NCBI GenBank assembly: GCA_954871525.1 | Contig: OX940864.1 | Coordinates: 5,760,001 to 5,824,000, forward strand | Direction of reading: 5' to 3' | Origin: Parietaria judaica | Lineage: Eukaryota > Streptophyta > Magnoliopsida > Rosales > Urticaceae | Length of the DNA: 64,000 nt | Shown here: positions 12,382 through 22,721 of the stretch, one piece after another | How positions within the stretch are numbered: position 1 is the first letter of the stretch | How the letters are laid out: every line of letters starts with the position of its first letter | The notes under the pieces: generated by a model | The model's input: the letters and a program-made list of their open reading frames with translations, nothing else | Database searches by the model: none | What the model was told of the DNA's origin: nothing | Translations under genes and position numbers: made by a program

Positions 12382-12945
12382 TAGGGGTGGCAATTTGGGT
12401 TTCGTGTCGTGTTCATGCCGGGTCTTAATCGTTTTTTGCTTATTTTATGTAGACCCAGACCCGCCCCATTTATTAATCGTGTTAGAAGATGAGACCCAGA
12501 CCCGCCTCATTTAAATAACGTGTTTATCGTGTCTACCCATTTAACCCATTTAACAAAATCATATATTTTAAAATGTTAAATTAATTTAATTTATACTCAT
12601 TTAACTTAATTTTTTATTATATTATCTAAGATTTTAAAATTTACTAACATTTTTTTATGTTCATCAATTGTACGACGCAATAAATAAGTAAAAAACATTA
12701 ATTTTATATATAATAAATATTAAAATACTTAATAACATATATAAAATGCAACATTTTGCTCCTTAATCGTGTCTAATTGGGTCCCATCGTGTTATCGTGT
12801 TCGTGCCGTGTTTACCCGTTATTTAATCGTGTTAATCGTGTTCGACACGGTTGGACCCATATCCATTTATGGTAGACCCAGACCCGTTTAAATCGTGTCG
12901 TAACCGTTTCGTGTTTCGTGCCCAGCCCCAAATTGCCACCCCCTA
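12382..12945. mobile_element. hAT-like non-autonomous element with 8-bp TSD
   Basis: Starts TAGGGGTGGCAATTTGGG and ends with its near-perfect inverse (CCAAATTGCCACCCCCTA, one extra C). The flanks are an exact 8-base duplication, AAATTACC, at 12374-12381 and 12946-12953, which places it in the hAT superfamily. Both arms carry CGTGTTATCGTGT-like and GACCCAGACCCG words around an AT-rich centre. At 564 bp it has no transposase. Broken relatives lie at 26783-27075 and 44764-45010. Confidence 0.88.
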
Positions 12946-13258
12946 AAATTACCAATATAATAACTTATAAAGTAAGAAATGACTTAGATTAAAAATTATA
13001 TAAAACTAAAGTTATGTAGAATTATTTATCCTTCTTTATTTATTAGTAAACCAATTAAAAGATTGATGAAAAACAATTAGGGAAGTGGCAACACCACTAA
13101 AGTGTGGCTCTTTACAGCCAACTACCTTGTGAGGCACAAGTCATGCCTCACTCATAATTGGTTTTAGACAAAAAAAAAATCACAACAAAAATTCTTGATG
13201 ATCTTCTCATATTATAAATAAATGTATATATATAATATAGTCTTGATATAGTATATAA

Positions 13259-13730
13259 TAGGTTCGACTTTTCCACGATAATCTTCGATTATCCGTCTTG
13301 CCGGTATTTATTGGCGAGACGGCCATGCTAGTACTTTTCCATGATTTTTGTCGAAAATCGGCAAACATTTTGAAAAATAACAAAAATATGTTACTTTTCA
13401 AGAAATTTTGCACTTTTCGATGATTTTATTCGAGTATTTGCATATGTGAGAGTGAGACTATATTTTATTTACCTATGTTTGAGTATGAAATGATTTTATT
13501 TTTGGCCTTTTTAATGTTTTATCAACATTATAAACTTATTAAATATATTCTTAAAAATATTTTAGTGATTTTTCATCGATAATCCTCGATAAGCGTCGAT
13601 AATCATCGAAAAGTATCGGTAATCGGTAAGCTACAGTATTATTAGTTTTCCGTCGATAATCCGGTAAGTTATCGATTAATCCGTCGATAACGGCAAGCGA
13701 TTTATCGGCAAGTTCGGTAAGTTGAACCTA
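13259..13730. mobile_element. Inverted-repeat element (TAGGTTC ends)
   Basis: The left end TAGGTTCGACTT and the right end AAGTTGAACCTA are imperfect inverted copies. Both arms are packed with GATAATC, CGATAA and CGGTAAG words that pair between arms. No exact target duplication was found. It is about 472 bp with no coding capacity, and is best read as a decayed non-autonomous DNA transposon. Confidence 0.55.
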
Positions 13731-15812
13731 TATTGCACAAGAAAGTGGCTAAATACATTGGGACTTGGAAGAGTATTTTATGGTCAAACAGTGTAACAGA
13801 AAGTGATGTACCTAAGTTAGTTTATAGCTTAGTAATGCTTTGGCTTGATTGATAATCATAATATCATATATGCAATTAATGTCTTGCCCAAGTACAACTT
13901 CTTTTTATACATCTATTTACTTTAATACATTTTGTTTTTAATTATTTTTATGTGGTGATATTAATGATGATGAAAATACTATAATCCGGGTCGAATACAT
14001 TCCGAGAAGGAGCAAAAAATAATATATCGTGACTTTAAAAATAAGATGTGATATTAAAATATGTGATATATATTGTATTACAGTCCTCTCCCCTACCATA
14101 ATTTATATTTTGAAAGTATTTTATATCGATCTCCTCATCAATATTAAAAACAACTTCCTTCGTTTATACAAATAAGTAATAACCTTCAAAAAGCCGATAA
14201 ACTATTTTTTTTTTCTCGACCACTATTTATCTAAAATTATCAACATTTTTTATTCCATGAAAAATGATTGTCCCCCAACTAAAATTCCAAATTTAATCTT
14301 CAATATAAAGCTTCGAGTAGCAAAATGAGCCCTCTCAAGGCTTATTTTAGATTGCACTAAAAATGTTTGAAAAAGACTGAGTAAACACAAGTGAAGAAGC
14401 ACACACAAAATGATATGCTTTCGTTACGATCCTTTCCATTTTAAGATTGGTAAATGATAAATGAATGATTGTCAAGGTAAATTAGAAGATAAAATTTATT
14501 AACTAGATTAAATATACTATTAAATTGATTTTTATATAAAAAAAATATTATTAAATTTTAAAATTATATTATTTTTTAATTACGACTGGAATGCTCTTAT
14601 TCCTATATATACAATATAAGAATATTATAAGAGATACATCAGCCGTTTCAGACCACCTCTTTCTTTTTCTTTCTCTTTATCGGATGTCGCAATCATGTTT
14701 GTCCTTAACTTTTTCCCACGTCCTTGTCCCTCGTCCCGCCTTTGTCGCCCTCCCATCATAATACGTATTCGTCAAAATCTATAAATTTTTAATTTATTGA
14801 TAAAATGGAATCTCTTATATTTATAGTAATCCCGGTATCAGAGATTCTAACCTCGATACCGATGTTAGTAATTGGAATGTGAACGTGACAATCTAGTCCT
14901 CACCAAGATCTCACCGATAGTTTTTTGTGTATTAATATCAGCTTTTTAAAGTGTACCACGCCTCTGATAAATGCCTTTTTTTTTCTTCTTCATAAGAAGA
15001 AGCTTTGAGGCTTCCACTTCATCGCAGACAACTACTTTTACTTGCAAATTGGGACTTTGTGGTCACATACTTTATGAAAAGGGGAAAAAAAGTTCCAACA
15101 TTTTCCAATTACTTCACTCACAGGGATTTATGAAGAAAGTGGAAAGGTCAGACCTATTCCTGAATATGGCAAAATAATGAACAAAAAGAAAGTTGATCAC
15201 TAAAAAGTGCTCACTTCACTCACTACCTCACAATATTTTGGTTCTAAAGAGTTGCAAAAAAGTTTACTTTTGCAGGGACGAAGATCGGAAGACTAAATAA
15301 GTATAATTAAGAATAAAAAATAAAATCAAATTTAAAAATATAATATGATTAATGTATGTCTAGTTTAGGTCCGTTCATGTTTTTCGGACCGGAGAGAGCG
15401 AATCTGCATAGTATAGTATCTCTGAAATATGATTTTCAATTTTTTAATGTTTAGAAATGTAATTCTAAAAAAAAAATTATGCCCAAAAGTGAATTTTGGA
15501 ATTTTTATTATATCAATTTTAATCTAAAAATCTAGTTTGAAATTTAAAATTTAATTGTCTAATTAAAAATACGAAAGTAGAATTACTTATCTATAGGCTA
15601 TTTATAAAAAGTCAGCCAAATTTCCAATTAGCAAAACAAGAGTGGAAATTCTTATAGTTGTTTTTCTCATGATTACTTTAACGATATAAAATTATATATT
15701 GTGGAAATAAATAAAAAGGAAATGAAAAATGAAATTAACTTTCATTCTCATTTTAATAGGCAAAGAAAAAAAAAATATAGTTATATTTCTCATTTTCTTA
15801 CTTCAGACGGTA
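13731..15812. other. AT-rich intergenic DNA, no gene seen
   Basis: No recognisable coding or RNA gene. The open frame at 14971-15177 begins in a T run and matches nothing I know. Confidence 0.55.
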
Positions 15813-15821
15813 TAAATAAAA

Positions 15822-17237
15822 GGGTAAACTGCGGCTAATGTACCCAATGTTTGTTTTTGTGCGGATTATGTACACAATGTTTTATTTCGACGGCTAATGT
15901 ACCCAATGTTTATTCCGTTAGGTTTTTTCTGATTTTCCATCCATTCTCTGTTACAGTCGCCATGTCAGCTTTCCACGTGTCATTTCCACGTCAGCTTTCC
16001 ACGTGTCACTCCATGTCAGCTTTCATATTTCTTCTTCTCCTCTCTCTTTCGACAATCAGGAGGCCTTTTTTTTTTATTCTTTCTTCCAGCAAAAGGAAAC
16101 CGTCTCCAGCTTCCTCGCACTTGCCATCGCCATAAGAACGCCGAAGCTTCGCCGTCGGTCGCCGTGGCAATGGTGTTTCCGGGCGAGTGCTCCGGTGGAG
16201 GATCTCCTTCGTGTGCGACGGTGGGCAGCGGAAACTCGTGGGCCCGAGCTCCCGACCTCGGGCGGGGCGATGACGGCGAGGGGTGCAGCGAGCCCATCGA
16301 TGGCGCCGGAGTTCGTCGCCATGGCGGTGATGGGCTGCGTCCTAACTCCGGATTGGAGGCTTCAGAGACCGCCGATATTAACCGGGCTCTCCTCGGTGGT
16401 GCGCGAATTTGCGGGCAGCGACGAGGCGGTTCGCGGTGGTGGAGAAACGCGCCGGGAGGTCGCCTCGGGGTCGTCGGCGTTCGCGCTGGAGCTGGGTGGC
16501 AGCGATTCCGTTGCCGGTTTGGGCGCGTCTAAGCCTCGTGATGCCGGAGCATCCTCTGCGCCAGGGATTTCTCGCGGAGAGGCCTGTGCGCTTGAGGTGG
16601 GTCCGGCGACGCTCCTTGGTGGTCCAGTAGGGAAAGCGACGACTGGGTGTCGCCCGGCGAGGGGGCTCCGTAGCTGAGGAGCCTTTGGCAGAGGCTTCAG
16701 TCATGAAGCCGTGGAGCCGGAGCGCTGAGCGGCCTTGCTGACTGTTGCGGTGAGTTTTCCGGCGTGGAGACGAGGAAAGCTTGGTCGATCGTGTTGCGAT
16801 GACCTGCTTCTTCTCATCCCCTTTTTTTTTTCTTTTTTTTTTGCGAGCTCCGGCGTGCGCTTCCGACGGGCTTTCTCCGGTCAACCGCGAACGGTGGCGA
16901 ACCTGCTCAGGCTACTCTGACCGGGAAGCTTCCTTGGAAAACACAATCCTCAAAAGTGGAACTTTTCTCTGAAACCTTACAGTCAATCCCTTTAAAAAAA
17001 ACCCTTTTACAGAGTCTCAAACCCAGAAGTGCGAACATTGAAGAGCGAGGTGACGTGTCTCAAACCCAGAAGTGCGAACATTGAAGAGCGAGGTGACGTG
17101 GAACTTAGCAGAGAATGGATGAAAAATTGGAAAAAATCTAACGGAATAAACATTGGGTACATTAGCCGTCGAAATAAAACATTGTGTACATAATCCGCAC
17201 AAAAATAAACATTAGGTACATTAGCCGCAGTTTACCC
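15822..17237. mobile_element. Mutator-like element with GC-rich cargo (Pack-MULE candidate)
   Basis: Perfect 9-base target duplications TAAATAAAA (15813-15821 and 17238-17246) flank inverted repeats of roughly 130 bp that start GGGTAAACTGCGGCTAATGT and are nearly identical between ends. Each terminal repeat contains CGGCTAATGTACC twice. Nine-base duplications and long inverted repeats are typical of Mutator-like elements. The interior from about 16100 to 16930 is strongly GC-rich, unlike the surroundings, and open in several frames (16003-16677 plus, 224 codons; 16378-16884 minus, 168 codons). It lacks any transposase motif. The cargo may be captured host exon or leader sequence, but I cannot name a source gene. 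Length 1416 bp. Confidence 0.88.
17015..17100. repeat. 43-bp tandem duplication inside the Mutator-like element
   Basis: The 43 bases at 17015-17057, beginning TCTCAAACCCAGAAG and ending GGTGACGTG, are repeated exactly at 17058-17100, just inside the right terminal repeat. Confidence 0.95.
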
Positions 17238-17246
17238 TAAATAAAA

Positions 17247-18628
17247 GGGTTAATTTGATCTATAGCTAGGTATATCCGCATAGCATATGCACATCACAAC
17301 CTTTTTTTCTCTCTAAAAAATAATGAGATTAATAAAACAAATTATTAAATTATATATATATATATAATATATATATATATCAAGACACTATTTTATTAAA
17401 ATTAGTGTAATATCGATCTGGCACAATGATGCATAAGAGGACAAGATGTGCATGAGAATTGACAAAGATCACAAATTCACAAGCATGTGTTGGGACTTGG
17501 GTGTGTGTGGATTTATTATATAGGAAAATATTTTCAAGGCTTTAATAATTGATTGGTGATTTTTAATTTGTCCATTATGGATTCATTGGCCCACCTATTG
17601 TGTGGCCAAAGTACCTAACTCTGAATTGAGTAGCTCTATATATATATATATTAATATTATAGCATTTTAAAGTTGTTGCTACATATAATAATCATATATA
17701 AGATTTGCAATCAACAAAAGTTTGAGGCGATTGGTTGGACTTGGAGATATATAATAGGTGGAGTTTCATATCAATCCATTCTATTTTATATTAGAGGGAA
17801 AATTCACATTCTCTTCAGTTATTTTTTATCATTAATTTTTATTACTAAATTCAAATAAAAAGTAAACGTATAGAATTTTTAGATTATAATCTATTTTTTT
17901 AGTTTCAACATTTTTTTTTCTTTCTTTTCCTTATTATTTTTCGTAAATGATTAGACGATATATTATCAATAATGATATGATATCGGCGGTGATCAAACGA
18001 TATCATATCAGCCATAGGTAATACTAATAGTATGCCTTTAAGCGGACAAGAAAGTCCAACGACGACGTCAACAACGAGGACGGCCGAGGAGGAGGGGCAA
18101 TAACCCCTTTTCATATTAGTACAAGGCTACAAGCTTATGTCAACCAGGTAATTATTTTGTTAATCTTCAATAGTATATATAACAATTTAACATGTAATTA
18201 ACAATCTAATGTGGAAAAATGAATTTTATTGTTTCATTATTCGTCTATGTACTTGAGATCCCGTTTGTCAAAAAAGAATTTTATGAATTTCATGATCATC
18301 ATTCATGCATGTTTGTTTTCATTTTCCTATTAAATCTATACACATGCTCATTCTATTCCATGGTTATCTTGGTCAAAATCTACTTAAAGTAAGCGCCTTG
18401 AAAATATTAAAACATTGAGAGTCACTACTTTATTTTTATATACTATGGTGGTCACAAAAAAAAAAAAAAAAAAACATACACACACACAAATAAATAGTTT
18501 AAAACAATAATTTTGAAAAATTGCCCTCAAAGAAAAGATAATAAATAAATAAATAATCATTAAACATGATAAAATATAATAGATTGATAGTAAAGCATTA
18601 ACATGCACCAGTAGTTTCACATACAACT
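17247..18628. other. AT-rich intergenic DNA, no gene seen
   Basis: Holds TA-rich tracts (about 17353-17381 and 17639-17651) and an A-rich/CA-rich run near 18457-18490. No gene is supported. Confidence 0.55.
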
Positions 18629-18835
18629 AGAAAACAACATAATGTTTAGCTATCAAAAAACCAGTGGTACTTGTTATGGGGCCAAGTGGTTAAAGTGGAG
18701 AGTCATATAACTATTTTTCTTCATAAAGAAAATCCAATGAAGGACAAAAGAAGAAGATAAGAGAAACAACATCAAAGTTCATACACAAAAATCATCTTGG
18801 ATCCCACACTGATATTACAACTATATATGCCATTG
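18629..18835. repeat. Intergenic duplicated block, copy 1
   Basis: This block resembles 19810-19995 over its length. Shared landmarks in order are: GAAAAC-ACATAA-GTTTAG, ATCAA, TGGTACTTGTTATGGGGCC, TTCATAA followed by AATCCA-TGAA, GACAAAAGAA, and a final ATCTTGGATCC/GATCTCATC-type stretch. It is diverged and has no open frame. Whether it is a transposon relic or an old local duplication cannot be told. Confidence 0.6.
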
Positions 18836-19809
18836 AACTTTTGATACATAAGACCGATTTTTACGAGTTTGAATAATAAAAAACTGCACGATGATCCAAA
18901 TTCACGAGTATACTAGATAGGAATACGGTTATAATAATGGGACCTTCAATGATTTGAAAATCGGTAAATGGTTGTGTCAACTGCCAATCCAATTTTATAG
19001 GTATATCGATAATCAGTGAATATACTGAGAGAGTTTTCGTACGATTATAGTATTTATATGCAAAAAATTAAAATTTTAAATATTTCCACGAAAAGATAAA
19101 AATTTTAGATGGGTTTCCGCCAAATGTTCACTTAAAGCTTTTAAATAATATATTAAAAAAGGTAAAAGCAAAAATTGGCAGCTTATTTTTTTCCGTCCGC
19201 TTCCATCAATGCCGGAAACTAGAAAACCGGTGGATTACCGGCAGTTTTTGCGGGTTTAAACCGTGCATTAGACCAAATTAACGTACACTAACTGAGTACT
19301 AAACTTGTTTTTTCGAGGACACTTTAAAATAATGTAATTTTAATCCATCCATAATTAGAAATCAAAACTTTAACCTATAAAATAAAAAGAGTAACGAGCT
19401 TATGTGCCTCTAATTATGAACATTAGAGCAAATTCATTTCGGGATTTTAACGGAACATTACCGGCACAAGTATCCCTAAATCAGATTGGGACATAGAAAA
19501 AAAGATTCTATGTAAGTGAAAACAGTGGGCCAGTATTTTGTGTCCATTAAATTCTCTTTGCCCAACAAAAATTAAATACCCAAACTGACAATTCCAGTTT
19601 TATTTTTTTATTAAACCGGATTTTGGATTCAAATAACCATATTTGTACTCCTGATCGGTTTAAAATCCGGATCAGCTCAAAAATCATATATATATATATA
19701 TATATAAGATCTGTCCTTGTCGTTTACAGATTCTGTGCCTTCAATGACATATTGATCTCCAATTTAAATTGTTATTAGAGCTTGGGTGGAGTATGCAATG
19801 CAAGTACTT
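18836..19809. other. AT-rich DNA between the two duplicated blocks
   Basis: No gene seen. It contains short GGTTTAAACCG and ACCGG-rich spots near 19200-19265 and 19610-19680 that resemble transposon debris, and a TA run at about 19687-19706. Confidence 0.5.
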
Positions 19810-19995
19810 GAAAACGACATAACGTTTAGACATCAAGGTCAATGGTACTTGTGATGGGGCCTATTGGTTCAAGTGCTTTTGCTTCATAAGAGTAAATCCA
19901 TGAAAACGACAAGAAATAGATAATAGACACGAGATCAAACTTGATGATTTCGTTCTGATCTCATCATGATGTCTTCATAATATAATTTACATTTA
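19810..19995. repeat. Intergenic duplicated block, copy 2
   Basis: Diverged partner of 18629-18835 in the same orientation, about 1.18 kb downstream. The core TGGTACTTGTGATGGGGCC differs from copy 1 by one base. Confidence 0.6.
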
Positions 19996-21030
19996 AATAA
20001 AAATAAATAAATCTAACGAGCAACAAATGTTAAAAATTGTGTTTTAGAGTAAGCTTTTTACTATTTTTGGTATAAAAGACCACACAAAGCAAGCATATAT
20101 CAAGTTATTAACCCACGGCCACAATACATCTTTGTTTTTTCACCATAAATTTTATGATAATGTAGTAACATAGATACTAGTTGTATTTGTATCATCGAAA
20201 TGACGGTATTTTCCGGTGAAGATCGTGCGGGACGGGCTACCGGAGAACAAGTATACCTAGGTAGGAGTTGCATGTCTCGAAGTCTCCTTCCCGCCTTGAT
20301 GATGGGACGGATAACTCATTTCTCATTCTCATACTATATGCAAAAATTTATTAAGTTAATATTCGATAAATTGATAAAGAAGTTATAAGTAAATTATTGA
20401 AAATGAGGTTATTGAGAAATTAATAAAGAGAGGACTAAACTGACATCTCTTAGACATAGAAGGACCAAGTGGTCATTAACTCAATCATTAATAGTGATCT
20501 TTTCACGTAAGTTAATTTCCATGCTTCTTGCATCTACATTGATACTCTTTTAGTATGGCAACATCTAAATTTTACCTCAAATTTTACCATTAAGTTTCAA
20601 TTTTACCCCTATAAATTAATCCGCCGGTATGATTTGTATCCTAATTCCGCCAATTGATTGCTCATAAATAACTAGTTTGAGTAAACACCATGATCCAATT
20701 CTCACCACTAAGGACTAAAATTTAAAAACCAAAGATGCTTGAAATTTACATTTTTTTAGTGATATACAAACAATAATCCTTTATTTTTTTGTGACAACTG
20801 AAGATTATATTTCATATTCATAGCTTGAATATTTGATTTATCAACATAAAGCTATAAAATAATATATATAGAAGAAAAAATGCAGCCAAAATTCTAAAAA
20901 TTGGCTTCTCAAAAATCATTTATTGAAATGTCCTTATAGTAATAATACCAAGCAGTACTGTCTGTCACCAAAAGAAAAAAAAAAAAGGAGAATTAAAACA
21001 TTATCGAACTAAACTGATCCTGACCGTTGA
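19996..21030. other. Intergenic DNA downstream of the C2 gene
   Basis: No gene supported. A slightly GC-richer patch at 20200-20300 gives a 62-codon frame with no family likeness. The part next to 21030 should hold the C2 gene's 3' untranslated region. Confidence 0.5.
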
Positions 21031-21786
21031 TCAACCAAACCCAAGATCCTCGCTGTTCTTTCGGAAGGACCCACTGGAATCATCGTGATGGATCTTCCTC
21101 TCATCGGACGGTCGAGATTGAATCTGGACATCCCTCAGCAACCCGCACAAGAACCCCGAACAGTGAGGCATGGCCGAAGCCTTCAAACCCAGATCTCTGA
21201 TGGAGTTCAGATCCTTCATCGCCGACGAGGAAGACGACGACGAGGTCGTCGAGGAATCGTCGCCGTCCGAGAAGTTCTCCGGCTCCTTCCGGCGATCCCT
21301 CCGGCGACTCTGCCGTCCCATGAGGTCGCGGTACCCGACGGCGGGCCTCGCCGCCATGAAATCCGAGCTCGGGATCACCATCGCCCCGACGTTGAGCACG
21401 CCGCGGAAGCGCCCGGAGGGACGGCGGATCTGGAGCGCGGTGAACGACGGCGACCTCGCGGCGAGGTCGAGGTCGAGGAAGTTCCCGATGAGGAGCCTAA
21501 CGGAGCCGATGAGCGAGTCGCGGAGGAAGCCGACGGCGTAGATCTCGACGTCGACGCCGGAGGTGGCGCCGGCGAGGAACTCCGGCGAGACGCGGAAGAG
21601 GAAGCGGTCGTTCCAGGTGGGGTTCTCGCCGCCGACCTTGTCGACGCCGGTGCGGAGCTTGGCGGCGGAGTCGACCCACGCGAGCGCGTAGGTCTGCGCG
21701 CGCGCGCCGCCGGGGAGCTTGAGGCGCTGCGCGGAGATCAGGTTGATCTCCAAGACCAGCGAGTCCTTGTTCATGGCGGCGATCAT
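21031..21786 (-). CDS. C2-domain protein (At4g01200-like)
   Basis: A single-exon gene for 251 residues. The N-terminal half (about residues 8-125) is one C2 domain: LVLEINLISAQRLK, then TYALAWVD, NPTWNDRFLFRVSPEFL, VDVEIYAVGFLRDSLIGSV and FTALQIRRPSGRFRGVLNVG, the usual strands of plant small C2 proteins of the SRC2/CaLB kind. The rest is a basic and serine-rich tail (about residues 155-195) ending in a CSGFLCGLLRDVQIQ patch. Such domains bind phospholipids, often with calcium; which of the loop aspartates here bind calcium is not clear. GC content is very high, so antisense frames are also open but are shadows. The first ATG at 21786 is used; a second Met is at codon 5. Two upstream ORFs precede it. 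Confidence 0.85.
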   Translation of the reverse strand: MIAAMNKDSLVLEINLISAQRLKLPGGARAQTYALAWVDSAAKLRTGVDKVGGENPTWNDRFLFRVSPEFLAGATSGVDVEIYAVGFLRDSLIGSVRLLIGNFLDLDLAARSPSFTALQIRRPSGRFRGVLNVGAMVIPSSDFMAARPAVGYRDLMGRQSRRRDRRKEPENFSDGDDSSTTSSSSSSSAMKDLNSIRDLGLKASAMPHCSGFLCGLLRDVQIQSRPSDERKIHHDDSSGSFRKNSEDLGFG

Positions 21787-21863
21787 GGTTCGCCGGCGAG
21801 ATCGACGGTCTTGATTCGATCAAGAAAGAGAGGAGACGATGATCTCTCGACGCTTGATTCCAT
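21783..21863 (-). promoter_or_regulatory. Upstream ORF overlapping the C2 start codon (ATGA)
   Basis: A 26-codon frame begins with ATG at 21863 and ends in TGA at 21785-21783. The stop overlaps the main ATG (21786-21784) as ATGA. If the leader is unspliced here, this arrangement would reduce or couple translation of the C2 protein. Seen in sequence; function inferred. Confidence 0.55.
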
Positions 21864-21888
21864 ACTTGTGGAAGAAGAACAAACGCAT
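21820..21888 (-). promoter_or_regulatory. Second upstream ORF in the C2 leader
   Basis: A 22-codon frame starts at 21888 and ends TGA at 21822-21820, overlapping the other upstream ORF in a different frame. Whether it is transcribed depends on the transcription start, which I cannot see. Confidence 0.45.
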
Positions 21889-21889
21889 T

Positions 21890-22721
21890 TTCTTCTTTCC
21901 TTTTACAGGTTTTGTGTAAATAAGAAGAGTGACAGTTGTTTCTGGTAATTACAGCTGTGTCAAATGAATTAATTATATTATTAATATATATATATGTATA
22001 TGTTTAATCTATAAGAACACAAAAATCATAAATGTCCGTTACAACATTAAGGTTCCAGTTATCGGGGAATACCGAAAGAAAACCGGAAACTGATCCGGAA
22101 TATGAATGTACCGTTTTTATGATTTACCATGTTTGTCCATAAGCGGAAGAAAAAAATTGATGAATAATTAATAAATTTCAGAAGAAATATGATTATACTC
22201 TATATCGAAATTTTATTTAAAAATGAATATTCAAGTGCATATACTCATATAATATAGTATAAATTCGATTTTTTTTTTCCCAAAGCTTTTCAATACAAAT
22301 TAAATATCTATCAAATTATCTATCATATACCTGTAAAATCGAGCAATTGAAATTTCCTCAATAATGGTGTTTTGAATTTGAACCAAAGAATCTTATAAAA
22401 CAATATAAGCACAATCAAATTAGTTATAAATATGTCCAATAATGATATAATTAATAAACACTCTTGCATTAAACGGCAAATAATTAAAAGTTTCCCATGA
22501 ACATTTCATTTGCGGTAAAAGCAGATTGCGGAAACAAATCGGTAACCCTCTAAAATCGACAACCGACATGGTTGAAACCCGTAAATTTGGTATCCGGTTT
22601 GAAGGGCAAACATATAAAAAGGGAAGCTTTTGACTTCATATTTAGGAAGATACAATAAAACATGGACAACTTAATTACAAACTCAAAAGCTGAGACCAAA
22701 GACAAAGACATGTTCGAAGGT
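21890..22721. other. Intergenic DNA between C2 gene and BAG6
   Basis: This space should hold the C2 promoter on its left side and the BAG6 3' untranslated region on its right side. It is AT-rich with a TA run near 21985-22000. No clear TATA box can be assigned to the C2 gene. Confidence 0.5.

Noticed and set aside
16003..16884. Two long overlapping frames inside the Mutator-like element as genes
   Set aside because: Both strands are open because of GC content; no domain, start context or splice pattern supports either one.
21085..21948. A 287-codon open frame on the plus strand across the C2 gene
   Set aside because: It is the antisense of a GC-rich, serine- and arginine-rich coding region and has no domain. 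The minus strand has a clear C2 domain.
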